This document shows positions 14,280-26,900 of a DNA stretch of 64,000 nt, piece by piece. This DNA is from Larus michahellis (Eukaryota; Chordata; Aves; Charadriiformes; Laridae), in assembly GCF_964199755.1 (NCBI RefSeq), contig NC_133897.1, forward strand, positions 74,562,080 to 74,626,079, in the 5' to 3' direction. A model generated the notes under the pieces. It made no database searches. It saw only the letters and a list, made by a program, of their open reading frames with translations, and was not told the origin of the DNA. Position 1 is the first letter of the stretch, and each line of letters starts with the position of its first letter. The translations under genes and the position numbers were made by a program.

Positions 14280-15392
14280 ACTTGCGCTATACACAAATGT
14301 GTGTTTGCCACAATCTTGACTTCTTATAGTAATGTGTCAAGGTTAGAGGGTCATATTTACAAATCTCTCTTTCAAGGTATATCTAATTCCTGATATTTGT
14401 GATAGATTGGGGAGCTCCACCATGCTGCTAGCTCTGCTAGAAGTGTTGCACCAAGCAGGAGTATTTCACCCTTGGGGAAATTACCCCCTCCCCTCAAAGT
14501 GCAAAGAAAACCTAAGACCGTAAATGGAGTAGGTGAGAGAGGGAAAGGGAGGGTGCGTGAATAAAGTGAGCAGTGGGACTTCCCTGAGGAGGTGGCGTGC
14601 GTTGGCAATCTCTTTTTCTCCCTGTAAAATAACAATTCTTGTATGTACTTCTTCAGAATTGTAAAGTACAGCTATCAACATCAACAGACTTTGTGTTTTC
14701 ATGCCCAAAGTATGATCCCAGTGGCATCTAATTAAATTTTTTAATATGAGTTATGGTGAGCGATAAAGGCAAAACAATATACACAAGGGAACAAACCAAC
14801 TAAAACTTTACATTAACACACCTCTTACCTCATATTAAGATCAGTCAGGGACATTTTACATCCATTAAAAGCAATGCAAGCTAAAAGAAAAGCAGAAGGC
14901 ACAGCTTCTCAAATGTGCTTAAGTTTCATAACGTAAAGCATTCTGAAAAAGTAGAAACACCACTTACGTGGTGACAAAAGTGACTAGAAACCAGATACAC
15001 TGCATTTAAATACAGGTGAAGTCAGAAATATGATTCTACTTTTCTCTTTTTTGTCTCTGATATTTATCCAGTTCTTATTAAAGTGGTTTTACAATCTTTA
15101 ATGCGTTTATCTTAATGACAATGGTACCATATAAAGAGATTATACAGAGTTCATTCAGGGAACGGGATTTGGCTGCTAGTCCAATACCATGCTAACACCT
15201 TAGCCATTGCATCTTCTGTACTTAGGAGAAACCTTCTCATCCCAGGAGAAATTTTTATCCTTTGAGTATGAAGGGCAAAAGCACGCAAAAAGAAAATCAA
15301 AGACCAAACTCTACAGTTAAGAAACACTCCAAAGAGATTTGCACTCTCCTAATGGTAAGCTGGTTATGCATAATCACTAGAAGAATTATTTT

Positions 15393-15441
15393 CTTAAATG
15401 TCTGAGGACATTCTTCTTAATCCCTTAAATGTCTAAGGACA
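15393..15441. repeat. Pair of 18-bp direct repeats
   Basis: The 18 bases at 15393-15410 recur at 15424-15441 with one substitution (G to A), 31 bp apart. It is probably a small local duplication; no function is evident. Confidence 0.85.
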
Positions 15442-16571
15442 CAGCGTACAAATGAACTTTATTCTCTTGAAACCCAAATTTATTTTGATGTTACAATTAA
15501 AACAATGCTGCTCCAAACTCAGAATATATAATATATTATCTACTTCAAGTATCTTCTTGGAAAATCAGAAGAATCAACAACAACAACATAAACGGAAAGA
15601 AAAACCCAGAAAAAAAAAAACCATGAGGCCAAGCAGACAGTGAAGCTACAGCACTGCATAGGGATCCCAGTCACAATGGCATGCTCTGCACTTCAGAAAG
15701 CAGAAGATCACTTTTTTCACTCATAACTTTTGTACTGACAGGCACTCATAGCAATGAACTATTAGGGCATGTACAGTCAAGAAGACAGTATAGAAAAAAA
15801 ATATTTTTGCATGCATTTAGTAAATCTGTACAGTACAACCACATATTTTATGCTGGAACTAGAGAACGAAGGAGATTACAGATAAAAGTATGACATTCTT
15901 TAGAAGCCACGAAGCCATTTTAGCAATAGGATCCCTCTCTAGAGGATTAGTCACATGACAATTTAAGGATATTGCTGTACTACAGAATGAAGTTATGCTT
16001 GTAATCTGGTAGGACAAGCTTATTCTTTGCTGGTTTTCCTTAGGGCACTAGAAATAGTCTTGAGTCCATCTGTGACCTAGAAATGTTGGGTAAGATCCAA
16101 CTGGGGCAAAAAGGACAGGGTTTATTTCCTGTTCATCTAAACAAGCTGGAGTATGTCCCATACACACAGATGCCTATTATGTGCATGATATTAATCATGC
16201 CTGATTAAGGGGTCTGACTTAAAAAGCATGGAGGATCACCACACATTTCTTTTCCCTGCTCTTTCCAGCCCCTAAGATACCAGAGTTAATTATTACTTTC
16301 TTCTAAATAATCCTTATTTGCCATGGTGACTCTTTATAATGGACATCGCTACATCATTAAAGCCATCTTGGCCTCTGGTCTCTAATCAATGTTTAAATAG
16401 CAGGCTTTCCCAGTCAAAGTGAATACTTGGTAGCAACTAAAAGACCATCTTTTGGGGAAAAATGAGAACAAAAATTGATAGGAAAGATGGAATGGAGCAG
16501 CATAAAGCATTTAACCCCTCCAAAAGCTGCACAAGAAAAAGGCAATTATGGAAGGGCTGGATAGAAGAGGT

Positions 16572-17228
16572 TTAGCCAGCAGTGTGCCCAGGTGGCCAAG
16601 AGGGCCAACAGCATCCCAGCCTGTATCAGGAACAGTGTGGTGAGTAGGACTAGGGAAGTGATCATCCCCCTGTACTTGGCACTGGTGAGGACCTACCTCG
16701 AGTACTGCGTTCAGTTTTGGGCCCCTCGCCACAAAAAAGACATTGAGGTGCTGAAGCAGGTCCAGAGAAGGGCAACAAAGCTGGTGAGGGGTCTCAAGAA
16801 TAAGTGTTATGAGAAGCGTTTGAGGGAGCTGAGATTGTTTAGCCTAGAGAAAAGGAGGATGAGGGGAGACCTTACCGCTCTCTACAGCTACCTGAAAGGA
16901 GGTCATAGAGAGGTGGGGGTCAGTCTCTTCTCCCAAGTAACCGGCCATGGGACAAGAGGAAACGGCCTCAGGTTGCAGCAGGGGAGGTTTAGACTGGATA
17001 ATAGGAAAAATTTTTATACTGAAAGGGTTATTAAGCATTGGAACAGACTGCCCAGGGAAGTGATTGAGGCACCACCCCTGAAGGTATTTAAAAGACGGGT
17101 AGGCATAGTGCTTAGAGAGATGTTTTAGTGATGGTTTTTGTCAAGAGTTAGGTTGATGGTTGGACTAGATGATCTGACAGGTCCCTTCCAACGAAGACAA
17201 TTCTACAATTCCATGATTCTATGATTTT
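16572..17228 (+). mobile_element. CR1 LINE 3' end (5'-truncated, reverse transcriptase C-terminus)
   Basis: The fragment carries the C-terminal part of the CR1 ORF2 protein, which in full-length elements is an endonuclease-reverse transcriptase. It is readable without interruption from about 16592 to a stop at 17126-17128 (178 codons). Diagnostic pieces are the [38 protein letters not shown] and HWNRLPREV blocks. After the stop come the CR1 3' UTR phrase 'gttggactagatgatct' and the terminal ATTCTATG-type repeats, ending at about 17228. The catalytic part is missing, as in most avian CR1 copies, so the element cannot move by itself. It ends exactly where the NEDD9 CpG island starts, about 760 bp before the NEDD9 start codon. 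The family assignment is secure; the subfamily is not determined. Confidence 0.93.
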
Positions 17229-17673
17229 AGCAGCAGCAGGCTGTTTGGCAGCACGCAGGAACCTCTGTGCAGCCCGGCTGGCAGGGCAGGCTCTGGCCCT
17301 GCCGGCGCCAGACCAGGCTAGGCTCCGAGGGGCGCTTTTGGTGCCTCTCCACTTTTGTCACTTCAGAGCCACTCTTCCTAGGGCTGCCTCCACCGATAGC
17401 CAGGGCGCTTTGAACCTCGACAAGCCCAGAGGAGGAGACAGCAAGCCGGGGCGGGGGCGGACACAAGGCCTTTTGTTCCGGGGGTCCCGTTTCACGTGGG
17501 GAGAATTCGAGGTGAGCGCCTTTGAAAAGGTACGGGCGGAGTCGCCGGCTCACAAGGAAGCAGGGCCGTCAGCTCCTCGCTCTATGTGTGTGGAGCTTAC
17601 CTTCCCTCTTCCGCGATGGACGAGGAGGGAGGGGGGAAACAGATCCCCCCGAAGAGCCCTCACCTCAGCCCTG

Positions 17674-17710
17674 CCCAGCCCAGCCCAGCCCAGCCCAGCC
17701 CAGCCCTCCC
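17674..17710 (-). repeat. CCCAG repeat, G-quadruplex-capable on minus strand
   Basis: Six successive CCCAG units are followed by CCCTCCC. On the minus strand this reads as at least six GGG runs separated by two bases, well above the four GGG runs required for the usual intramolecular quadruplex pattern. It sits about 280-310 bp before the NEDD9 start codon within the CpG island. Confidence 0.85.
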
Positions 17711-17842
17711 CTCTCCCCAGCCCCTCAGCGCTGCCGCGATAACCGCCCCCGCGCGCGGCGCTAACGGCCGGTCGCGCGCGGCAGAAGGGGGGGGGGGGGG
17801 TGTGGGCCGCCGAGGCTCCACCTTCTCTCTCCCCGAGCGTGG

Positions 17843-17867
17843 CCAATGGGGAGGGCGCTATGCAAAT
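17843..17867 (+). promoter_or_regulatory. CCAAT box and adjacent octamer ATGCAAAT
   Basis: CCAAT is at 17843-17847 and the exact octamer ATGCAAAT at 17860-17867, separated by 12 bp, about 120-145 bp before the start codon. NF-Y binds CCAAT boxes and POU/Oct proteins bind the octamer. The placement immediately before the likely start region supports a core-promoter role, but occupancy is inferred. Confidence 0.6.
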
Positions 17868-17921
17868 GAGCGGGGTAGCCTGGCGGCGGGACGGGCGGCC
17901 GAGCGGGGAGAGGCGGCGGCG

Positions 17922-17950
17922 ATGCGATGCGGTGCGTAGCGGCGGTGTGA
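17922..17950 (+). CDS. Two overlapping short upstream ORFs in the NEDD9 leader
   Basis: An ATG at 17922 opens a five-codon frame ending with TAG at 17937-17939. A second ATG at 17927, in another frame, opens a seven-codon frame ending with TGA at 17948-17950. Both end before the main ATG at 17987, 37-48 bases downstream. If transcription starts upstream of 17922, these uORFs would be met first by scanning ribosomes and would be expected to lower or regulate translation of NEDD9. Whether they are in the mRNA depends on the unmapped start site. Confidence 0.4.
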
Positions 17951-17986
17951 GTGTCCCGCGCGTTCCCTCATCAGCGCTCCGCAGCC

Positions 17987-17998
17987 ATGAAGTACAAG
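17987..17998 (+). CDS. NEDD9: NEDD9 exon 1, coding part (MKYK)
   Basis: The coding part of exon 1 is only four codons (Met-Lys-Tyr-Lys), followed directly by the donor GTGAGC at 17999. This matches the known human isoform-1 start, in which MKYK precedes the NLMARALYDN sequence of exon 2. The ATG has G at -3 and A at +4, an adequate context. It is far too short for an ORF scan and is recognised only because it sits in the CpG island, has a good donor and encodes the expected residues. Confidence 0.93.
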
Positions 17999-20900
17999 GT
18001 GAGCCGCCGGGGCCGGGGCAGGCACCGTCTCTTGGGGCTGGGGTATGGGCGGGCGTTTAGAGTCTCACGGGCTTGTCAGCGGCTCCCCCCGGGGCGACCC
18101 TCGCTGACAGAAGCGGGGGGCGGTGGCCGGCTCGGGAGTCCCCTGGGCACCCCCCGCCTCAGGGCAAGGGGCTACAACCGTTGGCCCGGGGGAACGGCCA
18201 AGCCTCCCCTCGCCCGTTGGGCCCCAGGGAGGTGTCGGGGGGAAATGAGAGCGGCGGCAAACCGGAGGAGACCCCCCGCCCCGGGTGCTCTGGTGGCGGG
18301 GGAAAGGGGCTTCCCCCCACACACGACGAGCGCCGGGGGTCCCCGGACGGTGTCTCGGCTCCTCTCCGGTTAACGGTATCTCGGGAAAGGCGGGTTCGTA
18401 CGCGATGCCCGGCATCGGTTTGGGACAGGTATCTATCGGCGCTTCTCCCTGCCAGGTAATTGTAATTCACCCGGTTTTCCAGCCCTTTGGGAATGTCTCG
18501 GTCTCGCAGTGCCGTTTTTCAGGGCGGTTTGTTTGGTAGGTGACAAGCAAAGAAAAAAAAAATAATACAACTGTATATTTAAAAAAAAAATAGATAGCCT
18601 ATCCCCCCCTTTCCCATGCTAAATAAAATAAGTAAGTTAGCTTAACCTTTTAGCAGAGGGTTTTTTTCAGAAGACACAAATGTGGAGACTTTCATTGTAA
18701 TACTACTCTACTTAAAAAACGTCTGGGCAAGGTACTGAATTGCCCACGAGGCATTAGATTACTGTACAGACATACCGTAATCTTATGTGATTGGAAAAAA
18801 GGGGGGAGGGAAGGAAAAAACTTCCCTTCCTCTGCCAAAAATAACTTCAATAAAAGGGTGACTTGGAAATATCACACGTTATATACTTACTTGGAGACTA
18901 ACTTGCTTTGGAAGTGAAGTCCATCTTCTTACTGAATTTAGGCAGCATAATGTAAAAGAGCCCTGATGCTGTAACATTGTATAAGGCTTATAAACCTGGT
19001 CAGAATGAGATATGCGAGTCATACCTAGGTAAATATACACAGATTTTGATGCTTTTCCATATATCTCTGAGCTCAGCCCAAGCTTTCAGGATCTCCCATA
19101 CCCAAACTTTGGGAAACATCAGAGTTAAGCTTTCAAAGCTGCTGCTGATTTCTCCATCTCATGGTAGTTAATAATAACAAGGAAAAAGAAATGATATAAA
19201 TATAGATGGACAAAGATATTCCATGCCTTTGAAAATTTTGATCTGGATATGATAGGACTTTTTTTGAGCGTTTGTTTGTTTGGTTGGTTTTTTTAATTCT
19301 GTCGCAGGCAACTGACTGATTTGAAGCCTGAGATTAAATTCATCTCCTGTCGCTTTCTACTCTGCTTCATGCTTTATGCCTGCTTAGAAAAGCTGTGACT
19401 CTTAGCATAAAATGTCAGATACTTGGGGGTAGAAGAGCAGTGTCACTGTTAGTCGACATCTCATGAACTGCTTTCCAACTGCGCATGGCTAAGCGACACT
19501 TGTATCCCAGTGGGAAAATAACGGTCCTGCGTAGTTATACAGCTTCCTGACTTCTGTTGTCACCATCCATCCGTACTCTGCTGCAAGGAGACCATGCTTC
19601 ATGTGTAGCCCAGTGGCACTGCAAGAACAGGGACTGATAAGGTGGCTCAAAAGGGGGAATTCTTTCCTTCTCTGTAATGTTTCTTTTGCCCTGTCTGGTT
19701 GGAATGAGCATTTTGGTTTGTGATTACATAATTCTAGACAAAGAAAGAACAAGATGTTTAAAAAAAAAAAAAAAGACTGAGGGTTTTGGCCTCAAAAACT
19801 TTCTTGTCAGACTAGGGTGTTTACTTTCCCTGGGAAATGTGAAGTAGTTACTTACACTGTTTAACTAGGACAAACATCCTTAGATTTATTTCTTATAGGT
19901 GGAGTAACATATAAAGAAAATACCTGCTCATTCAGTCTGTTTTATTTGGTTTTTTGTATTTTCTTTCTTTCTTTTATTTTGGTATAGAAAAACAAAATTC
20001 CTGTAGTTTTTATTGTATACACAAAATAAAGGAACAGAGCATGTTCATGGCCTACATGGGGACATATGAATGACACACCAATGACACTACATTCAGAGGT
20101 GGCTTAACTTCCAGGTGCAGAGTTGGGTCTTTAAATGGAGACACCTGCTCCAGGTGTTATGTTGGGGCCTGCCATTTTTACTTTCATTGTGATAGTCCAT
20201 AAGATAACACCTCATTTAATGAAATTATTGAGATGCCTGTTATGGTTTAATTGGAGTATTAACAGTTGGACAGAACAGGAACTGACTCATGTGTGAGACC
20301 TGGAGTATGTGTCTCTGTCACTCCTGGCTTCACTTTCAGTGTGACTAATCCCAAGGTCACTTCTGATCTAGAAATCCTTTCTGGTACTTGGTCTGCCCCT
20401 TTTTTGGGGCTTATAAAGGTTTTGAAAACTTGTTCCCTCTCTTCTTTCACCTGGATTTCTTTTATTGTCTATCCCACTCTTTAAACATTCTTCCAACATA
20501 ATACTCAAGTCTGAGTCCTCTGAAAGCCATTGGGAAAATCAGTCTGCATTTCAGCAAGTTCAGAATTTTACCTTATATATGTCTCCACATTTCTGCGTAT
20601 CTTTTGTGTACTGTATATGATTCAGTGAAGATGTGACTGTTTAAAGCAAAGACAAACTTGATCCCAGGTTAGGTCCTGTTCTACTGTTCATGTACTAGTT
20701 AAATATTGGAGAATACAAAAGTTACTCTGAGCCATGGTAGTTGTTAAGCATAACAAATACTTGTATGTTGGTTGTGAGCATTTCTTACCCCTACTTGTCT
20801 AAAAAGCAACTTTCAGAAACTAATTCCTGTAGGGTGCAGTTGTATTATGGCAATACCCCAGTTCTTCATGTGATGACAACAGCAGCATCCTTTTGCACTA

Positions 20901-23900
20901 AATCTCCATATACTGCAAAACTGCGTCCCATCAAGTTCTCACAGGATGCCATTTCAGTATTCTGTAATCCGGAAGGTAGGATCAACCCTCTCTGAAAGCA
21001 AACCCAGACTGTGATTCCAAGGATGAAGCAGTTACAGCTAAAATGTAGTATGTAGGAACAGAAATACCAGTGGGTTATCATGATCAGAGAAGAACATGGA
21101 TGGGAGAGGATGTATCTGGCCAGCAATTCCAACACCCTTATCTCAGGCCATAGAAGTGTGACAGAAGCAAAAGGGAGATCACATCATCATAACAAGGCTT
21201 TTGTAGCTTGTTGGCTGTTCACAAGCAAGACAAAAAAGAAGGGGGAAAGGAGAAAGGGGGACTTATCTTTTTACTAAAAGATCCAAACTGTTAGTGAAAG
21301 AGGAGAGGAAAAGAAAACTACATTCCTTACCTCATTTAAGCCGAAAGGAATGACGTAGATGTAAAGTATGAGGTCTTGATTATCTATTTTTAGACAATTT
21401 GTTGGGCAAGGAAGAAACCTAAGTAAATAAGAGTTTGAAATGCCTGCCATTTGTGCTAAGGCACAGTCCTATAATATATAGACTTGATTACAATGCCTGC
21501 ACGCCAAGATAAACAAAATAGTGTCACTAGGAAGAAATACTATATTCCCAACCAGAAATGCTTGTGAAAAGCTGCTTGTAACCCTGGCAATGAAAGACTT
21601 TTAAGTGTCGGGCCATGTCAAGGGAAAAGAACTGCCTGTACTAACCAGATCCTCTCTGTTTCATTTGTTTCTCACACTCCTCTTTGTTTTCCTTTTTTTT
21701 TTTTTTCTGGTATCTCAGCAATCACAGGGTGACAGTCAAACTTAGAAGTACATAGGAACTGTAAAACCTTGTCAAAGGTAATACTAGAGGAGCAAACCAA
21801 CAAAGGGAAAAACTGTCCAAGTTTGTGGTGTCTCTATTACTGTGAATTTGCAGTGGAAGTTCTGTGATTTTTATCTTCTTTGTGTGTGTACGGAGAGAGG
21901 TTGCAGAAGTCTATCAGGGTCAGGCCTAAATCAGCAGCAGCACTAGTGAGATGTAGCAGTAGGACTGGCTCCTGGCTGTTACAGCTAACAGCATGTAGGT
22001 AATTTGCATGATTTCTAAAACTTTGTGGTTTTATTCTAACAGCTGCTCATGAGTAATGTAGCTGTAAGTCTATTTCATCAAGAAACTGGTAGCGTAATCT
22101 GTCTCTGTCAAGTAATTCCTAGTATATGATGGGGAAGCAGAACTGCCACATGAACACTCTTCTTTATATTTTTGGTAGTTCCAATTCAGTTTGACCCTAG
22201 ATAGTACAAGGGGCATTGAATACTAATCTGCGGCTTTTGCTTGTGCTTTTAAGATCCTACTAGAGGTTGCAGTCACATTAAACTATAACTTTGCCTTAAG
22301 GTATCTTGACCCAGCATTAGTTGTTCCAAACAGTGCCATACTATCAAAAGACCCAATTAGTCTTTGGGTCCTACCAGATCAGAGAGCAGAACTGCCGGAT
22401 AGTAAGACTTCATGGAAACATCTTCTGCAAAGAAAAATCAAAAGACATTACAGGAGAGTTTGGTACCCCCTTCTAAGCGGCTAACCATTTTGCAGAATGC
22501 AGGCTAGACTTTAGAGAAGTCTCATGAAGCGTTATTGTAAACTCATTAAGTGTTAGTCTACAGTTAGTGAGACCACGCACAAACTCACCTTTGGAATCTT
22601 ACAATCTCAAGCAGTGCAATAAGCAGGGTTAGAAAAGATTATGCTTGCACTGATATCTTATCACTGAACATTGAACTCCTGCGTGTGGTGGCACGGGAGA
22701 AGTTTTTATTACTGAACTGCTTGTATTCCCTTACAAATACCAGTCATTGCAACAAGGCCAGGTGCATCTAGTGACCTGAGTAAAACTTTGAATGAGGCAA
22801 TTCTCTTGAGTCACACACACCTCCACGCACCACTATTGGAATGGGTGCACCCAATTGCTGCTTTGGCCAGCTTTAGAAATGGTAGGAGACAAGAAACCTA
22901 TTTGTCTTCTTGCAAAGAGCCCGCACTCATATTAGTCCTCAGGCAAGCATGGGGCCCTGCTCTTGCACAGCAGTGTGGGAAAAGAGGATGTACCCTCAGT
23001 ATCTGCAAATAGCAAACAGTCTTGTGTCTCTGTGCATACAAAAAGTACAAAAGCATGACTGGAGCTTAGGGCTTCCTCCTTGTCACATTGCTGTTATCAA
23101 AGGTGTTGGGGGCATGGGAATGACATCTGCATTCAGTAGATGGGCCTAGGTCACTTAAAGGCCTAGCTAAAGTCACTTTTGTTTTGTTTATTTTCTTTGG
23201 ACCAGCTTATCACAGACATTTAAGTACTTAAATCCTATTCGTACCAACAGGAGTTAGGAACCTGCCTGTCTCCAAGATCGAGTTTAATTTCATTTTCAAA
23301 GCGACATGAGCACTTAAGAGGAGCATGCACAGGTATCTGCCTGAGCAGCAGTGATTGTTGAGAACCCTTATCTTCTACTGTTCCCATTTCTAGCTGCCCT
23401 TGATGGAGACAAGTAGCTGGACTTCTTGAGACACTAAAGTCTGCACACCTCTGTAGGAGCCCACATTCAGTGACACTTGGAATTGTAAATATGCCGGTCA
23501 CTTCTGAAGATGCTTCTTTATGTAATAAGTGCTCTCTGAGCATCCATGAAAGCAATGGACCTGTTACAACAGTACTCTGACACATGAAAGATGCTTTATG
23601 CTAAGTCTTCAGTAGGGTTGATCAGACAGTCCTCTGGGACTGTACCACCAAAGAATATTTATGGCATGCATTTGGCAGTATTTGTTAACTCAGGTTACCA
23701 TTGAGTAAAGTGGCATTTAGAGGTACTCCTTGCTGCCTGGAAATGGCTGCAGCTCTCAGTATCGGTGAAACTGGGTCACTTTATAGCAGCTAAGAGTACA
23801 GCCCTTGAATATTGCTGCCTGTCTATCACAGGCTGCTCTTGGCAAGTGACCTTTTTCTTTTGCCTGTTGGTCTAGACATTACAGTAGTGGAAACTGTCTT

Positions 23901-26900
23901 AATTTTAAGGAGTTCATTTTTCCACAGCAGATTTGCACGTAGCTTGCATTTGACAAGAAACAGGACTGCTAAAGCTATCGTTTGCAGTCCTAGAAACACA
24001 AGTGCATAGCATGACAAAAAATGTGTATTTTTTTTCTCTATAGGGATGAGGCCTGTTCTCGCCTTTCTGTTTTGGTGTTTGTTTTAAAAACACTTCATTC
24101 ACAGTCAGAGTGGATTAGCCTGCTTGGAAAAGCGTAATAAGAATGGATTTACTCTACAGCAATGCAGTCAGCACATCAGAAGCCCTTTCTTAAGCAGGCC
24201 TCAGTCACAGCAAAGTTGAAAATTTTAGCAGGAGCAATACTGTGAATCATTTGGTGGCAACAAATCTTAGAAAATGCTGAAGGATCCTTGGATTAGATCT
24301 CAATTCCTTCAACGATTCACTTTCAAAGGAATTTTTTGATCCAAAGGGTTAAGTACAAAACAACTGGAAGCGTGCACTCTGTTTAACGTACAGCCTGCAG
24401 TAGGTAGGGTCATGAACACCCTTGTCCTATGGACTTTACATCCAGTTAAAATGCTTAGGATAATAAACGAATTTTTAGTGTTACAGAAGGGCGTAGTTTA
24501 CAAGCAGATGTCCTCTCTTTTTTTCTCTCTCTGCCTGCTTATATTGCTTTATCTTGTTTGCAGCCCAGAAGCTGCACAAACCAATCTCTCACGCGATCAA
24601 GAATACAGTTAAAGTTGTATTTCAATCTGAGACTAAGCACAGTAACTATAAACGGTTAAAACGTGCCCCCACACTCTCCCTCTCCCTTCTCCAGGGCTAT
24701 GCTTCCCTAGAAAATGTCAGCTTGGCAGAATTGAGCTCTTCTGGGAGGCTTGTTGACTTTTGGCCAGTGCCCTGTGGTATGGAGAAGACCCTGACCGAAC
24801 GTGGCAAGTGTCATCTGCCAGCCAGGCCCCGCTCCCCTGGAAGCATGTCTGATTCACAGGCAGCTTGCTGCAATCCCCTGCCCCCCAGCCTGCTGAGGAC
24901 TGGTAGGAGCCTGGAAACATTCATTCCCAAGCTTGTTTTTCATCAGTAAGCTGGACTCTCAGAGCATCCCAAGTTGTGGCTGCTGTGTGGTATCCCAGAT
25001 AGTAACACTAAACTGACAGAAAAGGGTGACTTTCTCTTCTATGGAGAATTTTTGGAGAGACTTAGGGGAAGAAGACCATGCCCCAGTTTAGCTAAGTTCT
25101 AGATTTAAAAAAAAAAAAAATAAAACCCCCATAGTTTCCAAAGCTGAAGATACCAGACAGAAATAAATTGGTGACAATACTGAGGTCCTGTGTCTACACA
25201 GCTATGGTTTCTTGACAATTGAGTTGTGATTGTTTCCCCAGAGCTGCACAGAGAAGGGTTAAATTTGGGAGGAGGGGTGGCTTTTTTTTTTTTTTTAAGG
25301 AAACTTTGTCTGGGAGAAGTCTGCTCGCAAATGCCAGAAAATGGAAAACTGAGAACTCAAAACACACGTTTCAGGATTCTTTCCTTCCATCCTTTTTTTT
25401 TTTTTCCTTCCCCTCCTGCTCTGCTCCTTCAATTCTTAAGCATTCAACATCCGATCTCCTTTCATTAAGTTTTTAATTGCTTGCCTGAGGGAAAGAGGTT
25501 AGGTTTTCCATCTGCTTTTTGATTTTGATGTACTGCAGTTTAATCACAGTGAGATCATATTTACTCTAAGGCTATTGTTTGCATGCTTTATTTTTCCCCC
25601 CCGTTGATGTCACAGAAGGCACACAGCCCTCAGATTTGAAAAGGCCTTTTAAAGTCATGGAACTAGATCACACCCTTCCTTGGGTGGGGGGAAAGGAAAC
25701 TGGTTACGAGGGTAAAACATACACAGAAAGCTTTGCGAGTTAGGTGTGGTGGAATTTCCCAAAATATTAATAGGTCTTGAAGGTAAGTCAGGGGACGTGG
25801 TTTGTATTCCCAGAAAGACCAAAGAAAATGGTATTTTGGCACTCCTGTAAAACCCCAGAAACTCAGAGGGCAGGAGAATAAGATCAGGATATGTCATCAG
25901 TGAATCCCTGCTCTGCTTCACTGTAACTATTACTGTCGCTAACCGCATCTGCCTTCTATGATAGCTCCAAAACAGGGTGGGTGGTCTCACAAGACAGAAG
26001 CAGTGTGCATTATTCTCAGGGGTGTTCCCCAGGGCTGAGCGAAAGAGCATTACCTCAGATATGCCCTTTTCTAGCATAGCTATGACCTGTTGTGTCTCAC
26101 TGCGCAGGCTCCAAACAGAAGGTTGCTATGTAGTAAAAGGGAGTTGCCACTTCCGTTAAACTCCCCCTACAAGTTCACTGAGCACCTCAGAGGTTTTGTG
26201 TGATGTAAATAGTGTTTGTGATACAATACATCCATCCTTCACTGCATCAGAAACAGAAGGGGTAAAAAGGGGTAAAAAAACTCCTTATTTAACATCTGAC
26301 CTCAAATTATATTTCTATAATTACCTTTGTAATGTCCAGGAAATCAGAGCAGCACCTCCATACCTCACATTCCCTCTAACTAAAATAAAATAAAACAAGC
26401 CAAGCCAAACACAAAAACTCAAGAGACAAAAGAATATCATCCAAACGAACAAATCGAAGCCTAGATTATTGTCATTCTAGCCAATGTAGAGTTACCATTT
26501 TGTTGCTCTTAGAGATAGATCGAGAGACAGAAAGCTTTCTTTTCATCTCGCTTGTCCAGTTTGAAGTGTCAGGCACAGTAACAAGCCGGTGCACTCATTG
26601 CAGAGCAGTGAAGTGTTTCATTCACACAGGCCAAAGCTTCAGTTAGGATCTCTTGCTCTAACCTTCACTTTTGCACTTCTCCCTTTTTTTACTTCCCCAC
26701 CACCTTTTCTACCCTCCTAATTCTTTTGGGTTCCTGCATTTGGATTCCTTCCCAAGAAGGAAGAAAGCAAGAGAGTACTTAAAAAGTGGAATTGTGGACT
26801 TTGCCTGTAATAGTCAACTGAAACATTACTATGCTGAGCTTTTGCCACCAGGCTCCCTCTTTTACCATTAGCTGTGAGCCAAGGAAGCTTACAGTCCCCA

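Larger units (their letters stand above)
1..16571. other. Upstream non-coding region
   Basis: This AT-rich stretch lies upstream of the NEDD9 promoter. The open frames in it are short, scattered over both strands, lack recognisable domains and do not look like exons with good splice sites, so I call no gene. It holds scattered A/T homopolymers, one MIR-like remnant, an E-box palindrome, a GGAGA microsatellite and two small local duplications, each listed separately. In mammals NEDD9 has an additional distal first exon. I looked for an in-frame alternative first exon here and did not find a convincing one, but a few-codon exon could easily be missed by eye. Confidence 0.6.
17230..18450 (+). 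promoter_or_regulatory. NEDD9 CpG-island promoter region
   Basis: GC content and CpG density rise abruptly after the CR1 end and fall again after about 18450, with exon 1 in the middle. Just upstream of the coding start are a CCAAT box (17843-17847) and an exact octamer ATGCAAAT (17860-17867), the POU/Oct-factor site. A clear TATA box is not seen, which fits a CpG-island promoter with dispersed initiation. The upstream half also has a CCCAG repeat (17674-17710) and a run of 14 G (17787-17800). The transcription start is not directly visible; I infer it lies between about 17850 and 17920. Apparent long open frames in the island on both strands are what GC-rich, stop-poor DNA gives by chance. 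Confidence 0.8.

Noticed and set aside
1..16571. Alternative distal first exon of NEDD9
   Set aside because: Some ATGTGG occurrences were checked (for example near 1615, 2874 and 4642), but none reads into a suitable phase-0 donor.
17221..18540. Several overlapping open frames of 80-173 codons on both strands in the CpG island
   Set aside because: GC-rich DNA has few stop codons; the frames are low-complexity (Pro/Ala/Gly/Arg), overlap each other and match no family.
24554..24949. 131-codon plus-strand frame in intron 1
   Set aside because: No domain and no exon-like signals were recognised; a frame of this length can occur by chance in this GC-richer part.
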